From Micrococcus terreus (lineage in GTDB: Bacteria; Actinomycetota; Actinomycetes; Actinomycetales; Micrococcaceae): 64,000 nucleotides of DNA. Both the position numbers and the translations under genes were made by a program. Shown here piece after piece: positions 7,904 to 16,915 of the stretch. The stretch lies in assembly GCF_900116905.1 (NCBI RefSeq), contig NZ_FPCG01000008.1, positions 62,001 to 126,000 of the forward strand. The letters run 5' to 3'. The notes below the pieces were generated by a model. It did no database searches and had not been told where the DNA came from. It saw only the letters and a list, made by a program, of their open reading frames with translations. Position 1 is the first letter of the stretch. The number at the start of each line of letters is the position of its first letter.

Positions 7904-8876
7904 TCGTGTGTTCTCCATCGCCGCCGTGGTCCTGGGCCACGCCTACGGACCCAGGATCGAGGGAACCCAGTTCCTGGAGATCTGGCGGATGCCGCTGTTC
8001 TTCTTCCTGACCGGCTACTTCTGGACCTCGGGACGCACCTTCGCCTTTGAGGTCCGGTACCGATGGACCACGCTGGGCATCCCCTATCTGCTGTGGGCCG
8101 TGCTGATGAGCGTGGCCGCCTGGTTCTGGACCCTGGACGCCCCTGAGGAGCTGACCGGTCTGCTGCAGGCCGGCTGGTACGGCGGTGCGGACCAGCCCCC
8201 GCCGTGGTGGGCGTTCTGGTTCATCTCGGTGCTGTTCTTCGTGACCGTGCTGCGCCGGTTCCTGGAGCGGTTCCCGGACTGGGTGGGCTGGGTGGTGGCC
8301 CTGGCGGGACTGGGACTGGCCGAGCTGCCGGACTCACTGCTGGGCCGCACTCCCCTGGGCATCGGCCTGGCCCTGCCGTGTCTGTTCTTCGTGCTGTGCG
8401 GGGAGCTGTTCCGTACCCGCATCCAGCCACGGATCCCTCGGTTCCGGGCACTGATCGGCGCCCTGGTGGTGGCCGCCGGACTGGGTGCGGTGTGGCTGGG
8501 CCTGGAGCCGATGAACATCAAGTTCTCCGGGTTCGGCCTGTTCCTGCTCTCGCCTCTCGTCGGCGCGCTGATGGCCGCCGGCATGGTGCTGCTGTTCAGC
8601 ACCGTGGTGGACCGTGTCACCCGCCCCGTGGCCGCACTGGTGACCCCGCTGGTCCGCACGGGCACCGTGGTGGTCCTCTTCCACGGCTGGCTGCTGGAGA
8701 CCCTGGTCCACCAGGGCATCCTGGAGGACGACCACAAGTTCTGGATCACCCTGCTCACCAGCTGGGCTGTGGGTCTGGTGATCGTGTTCAGCCCGTTGGC
8801 CCCGTGGCTGGCCGGCGTGCCCGAGCCCCGCTGGATGGACCGCTGGCGCGGCCGTCAGCCCAGCGCCCCCGCCTGA
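7893..8876 (+). CDS. Membrane acyltransferase family 3 (OafA/WecH-like)
   Basis: A protein of at least 327 residues with about ten hydrophobic segments. The first conserved block, VDVLRVFSIAAVVLGHAYGP, contains the Arg and His typical of acyltransferase-3 proteins, which O-acetylate polysaccharide or lipid substrates on the membrane. The GTG at 7893 is the first ATG/GTG/TTG in frame, but it has no ribosome binding site and the family motif begins at once. The frame stays open upstream and encodes RPPRLRNTG, which is the usual family N-terminus. The true start may be the ATC at 7830 (with GGAG 5 nt before it). The substrate is unknown; a cell-surface glycan is likely. Confidence 0.8.
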   Translation: MDVLRVFSIAAVVLGHAYGPRIEGTQFLEIWRMPLFFFLTGYFWTSGRTFAFEVRYRWTTLGIPYLLWAVLMSVAAWFWTLDAPEELTGLLQAGWYGGADQPPPWWAFWFISVLFFVTVLRRFLERFPDWVGWVVALAGLGLAELPDSLLGRTPLGIGLALPCLFFVLCGELFRTRIQPRIPRFRALIGALVVAAGLGAVWLGLEPMNIKFSGFGLFLLSPLVGALMAAGMVLLFSTVVDRVTRPVAALVTPLVRTGTVVVLFHGWLLETLVHQGILEDDHKFWITLLTSWAVGLVIVFSPLAPWLAGVPEPRWMDRWRGRQPSAPA

Positions 8877-8937
8877 TCGCGCGGGAGGCGACCGTCCGTC
8901 GTCGGGAAGTGCAGGCCCATCTGCCCGCCCAGGCTGC

Positions 8938-11900
8938 TCAGGCTGTGGGGTCCTCGCTGTAGATGGCACGGACCACCTGGGCTGCCCACTCCAGCAGGGG
9001 CAGATCGGTGAGGTCCTTGCCGCCCACGGGTGCGGTCTTGGGGCGCGGGATGAGCACGGCGTTCAGGGCCGGCTTGACCTGGGCACCCTTGTACATCCGC
9101 TGCAGGCGCATCACGCGGGACTCGGGAAGATCGGCGGCGGGGGCGAACTTGATGGCCGGTCCCATCAGCATCACCTCGGTGACACCGGCGGCGCGGGCCA
9201 CATTGCGGAACCGGGCCACCGCCACCAGGGACAGAGCGGGCTCGGGCAGGGCGCCGTAGCGGTCCTGCAGCTCCTCCACCACGGCGTCCACGGCGGCGTC
9301 GTCCGAGGCCTGGGCCAGGTTGCGGTAGGCCTCCAGACGCAGCCGCTCCCCCGGCACGTAGTCGTGGGGCAGGTGGGCGTTGACCGGCAGCTCCACCTTG
9401 ACCTCGGCCGGACCGGAGTCCGCCTCACCCTTGAAGTCGGCCACGGCCTCACCCACCATGCGCAGATAGAGGTCGAAGCCCACCCCGGCGATGTGCCCGG
9501 ACTGCTCGCCGCCCAGCAGGTTGCCGGCACCGCGGATCTCCAGGTCCTTCATGGCCAGCTGCATGCCCGAGCCGAGCTCGTTGTGAGCCGCTACGGCCTT
9601 GAGGCGCTCCAGGGCGGTCTCGCTCAGCGCCTTCTCCGGGCTGTACAGGAAGTACGCGTAGGCGCGCTCACGGCCACGTCCCACCCGGCCGCGCAGCTGG
9701 TGCAGCTGGCTCAGCCCGTAGGCGTCGGCGCGGTCGATGATCAGGGTGTTCGCGTTGGCGATGTCCAGTCCGGTCTCGATGATGGTGGTGGAGACCAGCA
9801 CATCGAACCGCTTCTCCCAGAAGTCCACCATGATCTGTTCCAGGCGGGACTCGCCCATCTTGCCGTGGGCCACCTCCACCCGGGCCTCCGGCACGAGTTC
9901 GCGGAGGTGCGCGGCGACCTTGTCGATCGAGGAGACGCGGTTGTGCACGAAGAACACCTGCCCCTCGCGCATCAGCTCACGGAGGATCGCGGCGGTGACC
10001 TGCTGGTCCGTGTTCGGCCCCACGTAGGTCAGCACCGGGTGGCGCTCCTCCGGCGCGGTGGCCAGGGTGGAGGTCTCGCGGATGCCGGTCAGGGACATCT
10101 CCAGGGTGCGCGGGATGGGCGTGGCGGACATGGCCAGCACATCCACGTTGGTGCGCAGCTTCTTGAGCGCCTCCTTGTGCTCCACGCCGAAGCGCTGCTC
10201 CTCGTCGATCACCACCAGGCCCAGGTCCTTGAACTGCACCCCCTGGGAGAGCAGCCGGTGGGTGCCGATCACCACGTCCACGGAGCCGTCGGCCATCCCG
10301 GCCATGATCTCCTTGGACTCCTTGGCGGACTGGAACCGGGAGAGCGCCGCGACCTGCACCGGGAATCCGGCAAACCGCTCGGTGAAGGTCTCGTGGTGCT
10401 GCCGGGCCAGCAGGGTGGTGGGCACCAGCACGGCCACCTGTTTCCCGTCCTGCACCGCTTTGAACGCGGCCCGCACGGCCACCTCGGTCTTGCCGAAGCC
10501 GACGTCGCCGGAGACCAGCCGGTCCATGGGGACGGTGGCCTCCATGTCCTTCTTGACCTCGTTGACGGTGGTGAGCTGGTCCGGGGTCTCGATGAACGGG
10601 AAGGACTCCTCCAGCTCCCGCTGCCACGGGGTGTCCGGGGCGAAGGAGTGTCCCCGGGAGGCCATCCGCGCGGAGTAGAGCCGGATCAGCTCCCCGGCGA
10701 TCTGCTTGGTGGCGCGCTTGGCCTTGGACTTGGTGTTGGACCAGTCCGAGCCGCCCATCTTGGACAGGCTGGGGGTCTCCCCGCCCACGTAGCGGGAGAT
10801 CTGGTCCAGCTGGTCGGTGGGGACGAACAGCCGGTCCCCCGGGGCTCCGCGCTTGGACGGGGCGTACTCCAGGACCAGGTACTCCCGGTAGGAGTCGGCG
10901 GCGGCACCGCCAGCCGCACCGGCCACCTTGCGCCGCTGCAGCTCCACGAACTTGGCGATGCCGTGCTGGGAGTGGACCACGTAGTCCCCCTCGGTGAGGG
11001 AGAGAGGGTCGACGGCGTTGCGCCGCTTGCGTGCCAGGGTGCGAGTCCCTGCCCGGCTGGCCGCAGTGCGGTGACGTCCGAACAGATCCTGTTCGGTGAG
11101 CAGGGCGACCTTGGTCTCCGGAGCGGCGAAGCCATGGCCGGCCACCGCGGTGGTGATGACCACCTGACCGGGAGCGGGCTCCTCGGAGACCCGGTCCACA
11201 CTGACGGCGGTGATGCCGGCCTCCCCGAACAGCTCGGCCAGACGCCGGGCCGGACCAGGACCGTCGGTGACCACCACGCACTGCCAGCCTTCGGAGGTGC
11301 GCTGGGAGACATGGGCGATCATCGCCTCCACGTCCGCGGAGAAGCCCTGAGGTTCACGCAGGGCGGTGCGCAGGCTGGAGGCGTCGGCCAGCAGCTCGGT
11401 GTCCGCTCCCAGAGAGGTCATCTGCCACCAGCCCTGGTGCCGGGCCAGCGACTGGTTGCGGGTCTCGGCCAGGGTGGCGAAGCCGCCGGCCCCGGACTGC
11501 CCCTCGCCGAACACCTGGGCCATGTCCACGGGGGCAGCGCCACCCTGGCCAGCGGTGGCCCAGGCGGCGGTGAGGAACTCCTCGTTGGTGGCCAGAAGGT
11601 CATCGGCACGGTGCCGGATCTTCTCCGGCTCCACCAGCACGGTGAGCGAACCCTCCGGCAGCAGGTCCACCAGCGGGACCATGCCGTCGGCCAGGACCGG
11701 AGCCAGGGACTCCATGCCCTCCACGGCGATCCCCTCGGCGATCTTCTCCAACATGTCCACGGCGCCGGGCATGGAGGACTGCAGCTCCTGGGCCCGGCGC
11801 TGGACGGACTCGGTCAGCAGCAGCTCCCGGCACGGCGGCGCGTAGAGGGCCTGCGGGTGGCCGCTGCCGTCCTCGGTGGTGTCCTGCAGGGAGCGCTGGT

Positions 11901-12636
11901 CCGCCACGGAGAAGTAGCGCATCTGCTCCACGGTGTCCCCGAAGAACTCGATGCGCAGCGGGTGGTCCTCGGTGGGCGGGAAGACGTCCAGCAGGCCGCC
12001 GCGCACGGCGTACTCACCGCGCCGGGAGACCATGTCCACCCGGGAGTAGGCGGCGTCGGCCAGGGCCTGGACCACCTCGTCGAAGTCGCGGTCCTCGTCC
12101 ACGCGCAGGTGCACCGGCTCCAGGTCTCCCAGTCCCTGCACCAGCGGCTGCAGCACCGAACGGATGGGGGCCGTCACCACGGCCAGCGGCGGCTTCCCGT
12201 CGGCACCGGGGTGGACCAGTCGGCGCAGCACGGCCAGGCGGGCACCCACGGTGTCCGAGCGGGGTGAGAGCCGCTCATGCGGCAGGGTCTCCCAGGAGGG
12301 CAGGTGGGCCACGGTGTCCGGGTCCATCCAGCAGCCCAGCTCAGCGGCCAGGTCATCGGCTTCGCGCGCGGTGGCGGTGACCAGCAGCAGCACGGAGGGC
12401 CGTTCCAGGCCCCGCCCGGCTGCCCCGGCGGAGGAGTCCGGACCGTCTTCCCCTCGGCACGCTCCGGCGAGCAGAGCTGTCATGGCCGGCCGGGCGCCGT
12501 CGGGAAGGCTGATCTCCAGGTCCGGGGTGCGGTCGGCACCGGACCGTGCCGCGGAGGTCGCGGCAGCACTGACGGCCCGGTCCTGCAGCAGGACGGGGAA
12601 CAGCCCGGAGAGGGGACGGGGGGCGGCAGTGCTCAC
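8938..12636 (-). CDS. mfd: Transcription-repair coupling factor
   Basis: A 1232-residue protein of normal length that removes RNA polymerase stalled at DNA lesions and recruits UvrA. The N-terminal third is the UvrB-like module. The RNA-polymerase interaction domain follows (EGDYVVHSQHGIAKFVEL). The superfamily 2 translocase has Walker A GDVGFGKTEVAVRAAF, the DEEQRFGVEHK box, and a RecG-like motif VI region (QLRGRVGRG). The C-terminal TRCF domain ends the protein. The start is GTG at 12636, overlapping the stop of the MauE-thioredoxin gene as GTGA, so the two are probably translationally coupled. It is convergent with the acyltransferase gene. Confidence 0.97.
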   Translation of the reverse strand: MSTAAPRPLSGLFPVLLQDRAVSAAATSAARSGADRTPDLEISLPDGARPAMTALLAGACRGEDGPDSSAGAAGRGLERPSVLLLVTATAREADDLAAELGCWMDPDTVAHLPSWETLPHERLSPRSDTVGARLAVLRRLVHPGADGKPPLAVVTAPIRSVLQPLVQGLGDLEPVHLRVDEDRDFDEVVQALADAAYSRVDMVSRRGEYAVRGGLLDVFPPTEDHPLRIEFFGDTVEQMRYFSVADQRSLQDTTEDGSGHPQALYAPPCRELLLTESVQRRAQELQSSMPGAVDMLEKIAEGIAVEGMESLAPVLADGMVPLVDLLPEGSLTVLVEPEKIRHRADDLLATNEEFLTAAWATAGQGGAAPVDMAQVFGEGQSGAGGFATLAETRNQSLARHQGWWQMTSLGADTELLADASSLRTALREPQGFSADVEAMIAHVSQRTSEGWQCVVVTDGPGPARRLAELFGEAGITAVSVDRVSEEPAPGQVVITTAVAGHGFAAPETKVALLTEQDLFGRHRTAASRAGTRTLARKRRNAVDPLSLTEGDYVVHSQHGIAKFVELQRRKVAGAAGGAAADSYREYLVLEYAPSKRGAPGDRLFVPTDQLDQISRYVGGETPSLSKMGGSDWSNTKSKAKRATKQIAGELIRLYSARMASRGHSFAPDTPWQRELEESFPFIETPDQLTTVNEVKKDMEATVPMDRLVSGDVGFGKTEVAVRAAFKAVQDGKQVAVLVPTTLLARQHHETFTERFAGFPVQVAALSRFQSAKESKEIMAGMADGSVDVVIGTHRLLSQGVQFKDLGLVVIDEEQRFGVEHKEALKKLRTNVDVLAMSATPIPRTLEMSLTGIRETSTLATAPEERHPVLTYVGPNTDQQVTAAILRELMREGQVFFVHNRVSSIDKVAAHLRELVPEARVEVAHGKMGESRLEQIMVDFWEKRFDVLVSTTIIETGLDIANANTLIIDRADAYGLSQLHQLRGRVGRGRERAYAYFLYSPEKALSETALERLKAVAAHNELGSGMQLAMKDLEIRGAGNLLGGEQSGHIAGVGFDLYLRMVGEAVADFKGEADSGPAEVKVELPVNAHLPHDYVPGERLRLEAYRNLAQASDDAAVDAVVEELQDRYGALPEPALSLVAVARFRNVARAAGVTEVMLMGPAIKFAPAADLPESRVMRLQRMYKGAQVKPALNAVLIPRPKTAPVGGKDLTDLPLLEWAAQVVRAIYSEDPTA

Positions 12637-13709
12637 GCAGAGGTTCCTTCAGGAGTGGTGGCGGCAAGGGTGCGCTGGTCGCTGAAGACCTCACGCACCT
12701 CATTGACCAGGGCCATGACATCGTCGTATCCGTGGGCGGGGCCGCCGGCGGTCAGGTCGTCCGTGCCGAGCAGGACGGCCGTGGGATAGCCGGACAGTCC
12801 CAACGCGGTCACGGTGGCCCCGCCCGGGTCGCGCATGATCATCTGCTGGGGGAACTCATCGAAACCGTGGATGCCCTGTTCAGGCGCGCCGACGGGGACC
12901 ATGATGCGCAGGGCGATGGGGCCGATGGCTTCGCCCCAGCCACGCAGCTGCTCAATGATGGAGGCGCAGCTGCCACACCCAGGGCTCAGTCGGAAGACGA
13001 GCATGGCCTGGCCGTGAGCGAGCACGGCGAGGTCGTGGTACTGCCGGTTCCAGTGCACGGCGGTACTGGGGATCGGGTGGCGCGGCACCTCCTCCTCCAC
13101 CACCTCACCAGCGAGGGCCTGACCCTCCGCGAAGACGGGCTGCGGCGCAGCGGCGGGTGCCGGGGCCGGGAACGGATCCGTCTCGGCAGGCTGCGGAGCG
13201 GACTCACGGCCGATGATCAACGCGGTCCCGGCCAGCAGCAGCGCCACCAGGACCAGCCAGGCCAGATCCGCCCAGGTTCCGGTGGCCAGCCCGGGGGTCT
13301 GTGCCCCGTCCAGGACCAGGTGCCGGACGGCCTCGATGACGGCCAGCACGGACAGGATCAGGAACAGGACATTGCGCCCGATCGTGGCAGTGGTGACCGG
13401 CCGGGTGGAGGCGGCACCGAAGCAGTGGCAGGCTTCCCCGGTCTGGCGGGCTCCGCGCACCAGGACCAGGAACACCACCATCATCACGACGGCGGCGCCC
13501 CCGGCGATGGTCTGCAGCAGGGGCAGGGGCAGGACCAGGGCCACGGCGAGGACGATCTCTGCGAACGGGAACGAGCGGACGATCCATGGCGTGTTCAGCG
13601 CGCGAGGGACCTTGAGTCCGTCGAAGGCGGCCTGGGCACTGCCGGGGGTCAGCAGCTTGGCCGCTCCGCTCAACAGGAAGATCAGGGCGAGAGCCCACAG
13701 TGCCGGCAT
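12633..13709 (-). CDS. MauE/DoxX-like membrane domain fused to a thioredoxin-like domain
   Basis: A 358-residue fusion. Residues 1-165 hold about five membrane helices of the MauE/DoxX type with the motif GEACHCFGA (Cys 94 and 96), a linker rich in Pro and Ala covers about 170-200, and a thioredoxin-like domain has CGSC at 245-248 within LSPGCGSCAS. MauE-type proteins pass electrons to, or cooperate with, thiol-disulfide proteins, so both halves fit redox work at the membrane. ATG at 13709 was chosen because GAGG lies 7 nt upstream; ATG 13739 has no such site. It overlaps mfd by 4 nt. Confidence 0.8.
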   Translation of the reverse strand: MPALWALALIFLLSGAAKLLTPGSAQAAFDGLKVPRALNTPWIVRSFPFAEIVLAVALVLPLPLLQTIAGGAAVVMMVVFLVLVRGARQTGEACHCFGAASTRPVTTATIGRNVLFLILSVLAVIEAVRHLVLDGAQTPGLATGTWADLAWLVLVALLLAGTALIIGRESAPQPAETDPFPAPAPAAAPQPVFAEGQALAGEVVEEEVPRHPIPSTAVHWNRQYHDLAVLAHGQAMLVFRLSPGCGSCASIIEQLRGWGEAIGPIALRIMVPVGAPEQGIHGFDEFPQQMIMRDPGGATVTALGLSGYPTAVLLGTDDLTAGGPAHGYDDVMALVNEVREVFSDQRTLAATTPEGTSA

Positions 13710-13897
13710 CTGGATACCTCGTCCTCGACTGGAAAACATGACGGTCGGCAGGGCGGAACGGGTGCGGTCTCCCCCGGGCCAGGACCGCCTTCCAGCATAT
13801 AGGCTCAGGGTCAGGCCGTCCCCGTGACGGCAGTGACACCGCGCACGCCCCGGACCGGCTGTGCGCACACCTCGACTGCACTCAGGAGGCAGAGACC

Positions 13898-14392
13898 ATG
13901 GCATTCCATGAGACCACCACCATCGCCCACCCGGCAGCGGACGTCAGCGCTGCGCTGCTGGACGAGCTGTTCCACCGTCACATCACCGAGCAGATGGGCG
14001 GGGAGGTCGCCGCCTTCGAGAAGCAGGGCACCGATGACGGGCCGGTGACCATCACCATGGTCCGCACGGTCCCGGCGAACCGGCTGCCGGACATGGCCCG
14101 CAAGTTCGTGGGAGACAAGCTGCGCGTAGAGCAGGTGGAGGTCTGGTCCGCACCGGCCGAGGACGGCTCCCGCACCGCCCAGATCACCCTGACCGTCCCC
14201 ACGGCCAAGGTCAGCTCCGAGGTCCAGCAGACGGTGGAGGCCCAGGGCGAGGGCACGCAGATCACCGTGGAGGGCTCGGTCAACTGCCGTATCCCCCTGG
14301 TGGGCGGCAAGCTCGCGCAGGCGGCAGAGCCCATGGTCAACAAGGTGCTGGGCAAGCAGGCACAGGGCCTGTCCGCCTGGCTGAGCCGCTGA
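13898..14392 (+). CDS. DUF2505 domain-containing protein
   Basis: A 164-residue protein matching the actinobacterial DUF2505 family, which has an SRPBCC-like (START) fold. The pattern of an N-terminal amphipathic start (HETTTIAHPA), a central ITMVRTVPANRLPD and a C-terminal helix is typical. Function is unknown, and family context suggests binding of a hydrophobic ligand. AGGAGG at 13884-13889 gives a strong ribosome binding site. It is divergent from the MauE-thioredoxin/mfd operon and followed after 13 nt by the phosphatase gene, probably in one transcript. Confidence 0.85.
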   Translation: MAFHETTTIAHPAADVSAALLDELFHRHITEQMGGEVAAFEKQGTDDGPVTITMVRTVPANRLPDMARKFVGDKLRVEQVEVWSAPAEDGSRTAQITLTVPTAKVSSEVQQTVEAQGEGTQITVEGSVNCRIPLVGGKLAQAAEPMVNKVLGKQAQGLSAWLSR

Positions 14393-14405
14393 GGCAGGGC
14401 TCCGG

Positions 14406-14984
14406 ATGACTGCCGCCCCGGGAAAGGTCCTGTTCCTGTGCACCGGGAACATCTGCCGGTCCGCGTTCGGTCAGCACCAGCTGGCCAGGACTCTGGATCA
14501 GCAAGTGCCCGGTGCCTATGAGGTGACCAGTGCCGGGACGCACATGAACCCTCGGCTGCGTCCACCCCAGCAGATCCTGGATCTCGCGGACGGCACTGTG
14601 CTGGAGGCGCTCCAGGCACACGCTCCCACTCAGCTGCAGCCTCGTCTGGCTCAGCAGGCGGATCTGATCTTGGCCGCCACGGAAGAGCATCTGGAGACCG
14701 TCCTGCAGGAGACCCCCGCGGCGCTGAACCGGACGTTCACCATCCTGGAGTTCGCCGCGTTGGCCGAGCTGATGGCCGAGCAGGGCACCGTAGTGGAGGG
14801 CGACCTGCGGTCTGTGGCCCGCACCGCCGCCCGGATGCGTTCACGGGTCCGGTCCCGCCCGGGATCCCTGGACCTGGCCGACCCCTACGGGGGGCCAGAC
14901 TCCGGCTATCCCGTCATGGCGGAGCAGCTGAACCCCGCTGTGGAGAGCATCGCCAAGCTCCTGGTGCGCGTCTCTCAGGGCTGA
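14406..14984 (+). CDS. Low-molecular-weight protein-tyrosine phosphatase family protein
   Basis: A 192-residue cytosolic protein with the active-site P-loop LFLCTGNICRSAFG (C-x5-R-S) at the N-terminus and the general-acid segment DLADPYGGPDSGY near the C-terminus, spaced as in low-molecular-weight phosphatases (Wzb/Etk partners or arsenate-reductase relatives). It is longer than the usual 140-165 residues, with extra sequence in the middle. A Wzc-type kinase is encoded about 6 kb away, so a kinase-phosphatase pair controlling polysaccharide export is a reasonable guess. A 22-bp hairpin follows the gene. Confidence 0.85.
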   Translation: MTAAPGKVLFLCTGNICRSAFGQHQLARTLDQQVPGAYEVTSAGTHMNPRLRPPQQILDLADGTVLEALQAHAPTQLQPRLAQQADLILAATEEHLETVLQETPAALNRTFTILEFAALAELMAEQGTVVEGDLRSVARTAARMRSRVRSRPGSLDLADPYGGPDSGYPVMAEQLNPAVESIAKLLVRVSQG

Positions 14985-14999
14985 GCGGTTGATCTGACG

Positions 15000-15047
15000 A
15001 GATGTGAGAGGGCGGCTGCCGAAACCGGCAGCCGCCCTCTCACATCT
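15000..15047. terminator. Strong bidirectional terminator between the phosphatase gene and pth
   Basis: A perfect 22-bp inverted repeat (15000-15021 and 15026-15047) with a 4-nt loop AAAC lies between two convergent genes. The stem begins AGATGTGAGAGGGCGG. Confidence 0.85.
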
Positions 15048-15062
15048 GGTGCAGCACCTGTG

Positions 15063-15668
15063 TCAGTGCACGGAGTTCTGGGCCGCGGTCAGACCGCCCG
15101 TGATCAGCTTCTCCACAGCATCTGCTGCCCGGTCCAGGTGGACGGGGAGCAGCTCACGTTCTTCGGTGCTGAACGGGCGCAGCACGTAGTCTGCGGCATC
15201 CATCCGACCTGGCGGACGTCCGACGCCCACCCGCACCCGGTGGTAGTCCTTGGTGCCCAGGGTCTGGGAGATGGACTTGAGTCCGTTGTGGCCGCCCTCT
15301 CCCCCACCGATCTTGAGCTTGAGGGTGTCGAAGGGGATGTCCAGCTCGTCATGGACCACCACGACGGCCGCCGGGTCCACAGAGTAGAACGCGGCCAGTG
15401 CCGCGGTGGGCCGGCCGGAGACATTCATGTAGGTGGCCGGCTTGGCCAGGACGACCCGTGGGCCACCGGGAGAGAGCCTCCCGGTGGCCACGGCGGCACC
15501 GGCCTTGTGGGCGGTGAATCCGCTGCCGACCCTGCCGGCGAGCTCGTCCACCACCATCTGTCCGATGTTGTGACGGGTGCGTGCATACTGCGGACCTGGA
15601 TTGCCCAGGCCCACGATCAGCCACGTCTGCGGCGTGGAGAAGCTCGCAGAAGTCGCACCCGTGGTCAT
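15063..15668 (-). CDS. pth: Peptidyl-tRNA hydrolase
   Basis: A 201-residue enzyme that frees tRNAs from prematurely released peptidyl-tRNA. Motifs: [20 protein letters not shown] with the catalytic His, PATYMNVSG, and [10 protein letters not shown] with the catalytic Asp, then [12 protein letters not shown]. The length is standard. The ATG shares its A with the rplY stop (TGATG), so it is translated as the second gene of an rplY-pth operon. Confidence 0.97.
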   Translation of the reverse strand: MTTGATSASFSTPQTWLIVGLGNPGPQYARTRHNIGQMVVDELAGRVGSGFTAHKAGAAVATGRLSPGGPRVVLAKPATYMNVSGRPTAALAAFYSVDPAAVVVVHDELDIPFDTLKLKIGGGEGGHNGLKSISQTLGTKDYHRVRVGVGRPPGRMDAADYVLRPFSTEERELLPVHLDRAADAVEKLITGGLTAAQNSVH

Positions 15669-16306
15669 CAGTCCTCGGACTTCTCGGCGTCGCCCTCAGG
15701 GGCCTCTGCCTCAGCGGTCTCTGCCTCAGCGCCCTCCTCGGCCTCCGGCTCCTCGCCCAGGTCCTGGACGATCGGCTCGGAGACGGTGGCGATGACGTAG
15801 TCGTCCTCCAGCTGCAGGGTGGTGCCGGCAGGCAGCTGCACGTCCTTGCCGTAGACGTGGTCGCCGACCTCGCGGCCCTCAATGTTGATGGTGACGAACT
15901 CGGGCAGGTGGGTGGCCTCGGCCTCGACCGGTACGGTGGCCTCCTCGAGGTTGAACGCGGCGCCGTGAGCGGCCTCGCCCTCCACGTGCACGGTGACGTC
16001 CACAATGACCTTCTCGCCGCGGCGGACCTCGATCAGATCGAGGTGATCCACGGTCTGCTTCAGCGGGTTGCGCTGGATGTCCTTGGGCAGCACCATGTGC
16101 TCCTCGCCGTCGGAGACCACGGTCAGCAGGGCGTTGGGGTTGCGGACGGCCAGGGAGGTCTCCTGGGCCGGCATCAGCAGGTGCACGGGCTCGGCACCGT
16201 GGCCGTAGACCACAGCGGGGATGAAGCCGTCGCGGCGGGCCTGGCGGGATGCGCCCTTACCGAAGTCGGTGCGCTTGGTGACCTGGATCTTGATCTTGTC
16301 GCTCAT
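15668..16306 (-). CDS. rplY: 50S ribosomal protein L25/general stress protein Ctc
   Basis: A 212-residue protein made of the L25 5S-rRNA-binding domain (start [20 protein letters not shown]) and the C-terminal TL5/Ctc beta domain, ending in a highly acidic tail of Glu, Ala and Asp typical of actinobacterial members. The ATG at 16306 has AGGAGGA 3-9 nt upstream. Further upstream in-frame starts are not supported. Its stop overlaps the pth start. The promoter candidate is about 175 nt upstream, which leaves a long leader. Confidence 0.96.
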   Translation of the reverse strand: MSDKIKIQVTKRTDFGKGASRQARRDGFIPAVVYGHGAEPVHLLMPAQETSLAVRNPNALLTVVSDGEEHMVLPKDIQRNPLKQTVDHLDLIEVRRGEKVIVDVTVHVEGEAAHGAAFNLEEATVPVEAEATHLPEFVTINIEGREVGDHVYGKDVQLPAGTTLQLEDDYVIATVSEPIVQDLGEEPEAEEGAEAETAEAEAPEGDAEKSED

Positions 16307-16500
16307 GAGTCCTCCTGAACTGTCTCGGGCCGCCGGTCCGCAGGGTGCAGTGGGCGGGCTTTCCAGGCAGAAGGGCTGATACAGACACGGCCTCAGATGG
16401 GAGTCCCACGGAGACGGTGGAGCGTCAGCGGCCTCGTCGATCACGGAGCGGTGTGCTCCCTCGCCTGGGCAACGCGGACCATCATAGCACTGCAGTGCTA
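16307..16500 (-). promoter_or_regulatory. rplY-pth promoter region and long leader with a palindrome at the -10 box
   Basis: A TATGAT box (16486-16481, minus strand) is the best -10 candidate. It overlaps the outer edge of a perfect 16-bp palindrome, TAGCACTGCAGTGCTA (16485-16500), that fills the -10/-35 spacer. The expected -35 lies close to the left side of the IS481 fragment and matches poorly. The leader to the rplY ATG would be about 170 nt; I see no tRNA or known riboswitch in it. Confidence 0.45.
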
Positions 16501-16551
16501 GGTGTTCTGCCTCGGGAGGTTGGTGACAGTCGGCGTGGGTGATTGACGTAG

Positions 16552-16610
16552 GAGAGCCTTCCCTGAATCGGTGGATGTGGACGCAAACACCAATGGAAGG
16601 GAAGGCTCTC
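16552..16610 (+). promoter_or_regulatory. Hairpin masking the ribosome binding site of the IS481-type transposase
   Basis: GAGAGCCTTCCC (16552-16563) is perfectly complementary to GGGAAGGCTCTC (16599-16610). The right arm contains the GGGAAGG ribosome binding site and ends at the base before the ATG. Such hairpins stop read-through transcripts from giving transposase in other IS elements (for example IS10). The left boundary of the IS could not be fixed. Confidence 0.6.
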
Positions 16611-16757
16611 ATGTCCCACCGTAACGCCCCGTTGACTCCTGAAGGACGTCGTCGCCTGTGCCAGCGAGTTGATGCTGGCCGTCCGATCTGTCACGTCGCC
16701 GCTGAAGTTGGCATCGCCCGACAGACTCTGGGCAAGTGGTATGCCCGTTGGAGTTGA
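16611..16757 (+). pseudogene. IS481-family transposase, N-terminal fragment
   Basis: The 48 codons MSHRNAPLTPEGRRRLCQ ... GIARQTLGKWYARWS form the helix-turn-helix start of an IS481-type transposase, normally over 300 residues. The frame is cut after RWS by the IS256-type element, whose tip supplies the TGA stop. The catalytic DDE domain is absent from the window, so the fragment is dead unless complemented. Confidence 0.8.
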
Positions 16758-16915
16758 GTCCCGCATAGTGGTGTAACGCTCGGTGGCCCGATGCGTCGTC
16801 TCAGACGTGGACGCGGCCACCGTGTGATCCTTCGAGTCAACCTCTCACAGAATCCTCGAATGGAGTCATCACGATGACCGCTCCTCATATTCTCGACCCT
16901 GCCGGCCTGCTCGGC
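16751..16915 (+). repeat. Left arm of the 165-bp inverted repeat
   Basis: It pairs with 18032-18196 with three mismatches. It starts GAGTTGAGTCCCGC and runs into the transposase coding region. The first few bases may belong to the target rather than the element. Confidence 0.85.

Noticed and set aside
9364-12267. 967-codon plus-strand open frame opposite mfd
   Set aside because: It mirrors mfd exactly, has His/Gly/Gln-rich low-information sequence and no ribosome binding site. Long antisense frames are usual in high-GC genes.
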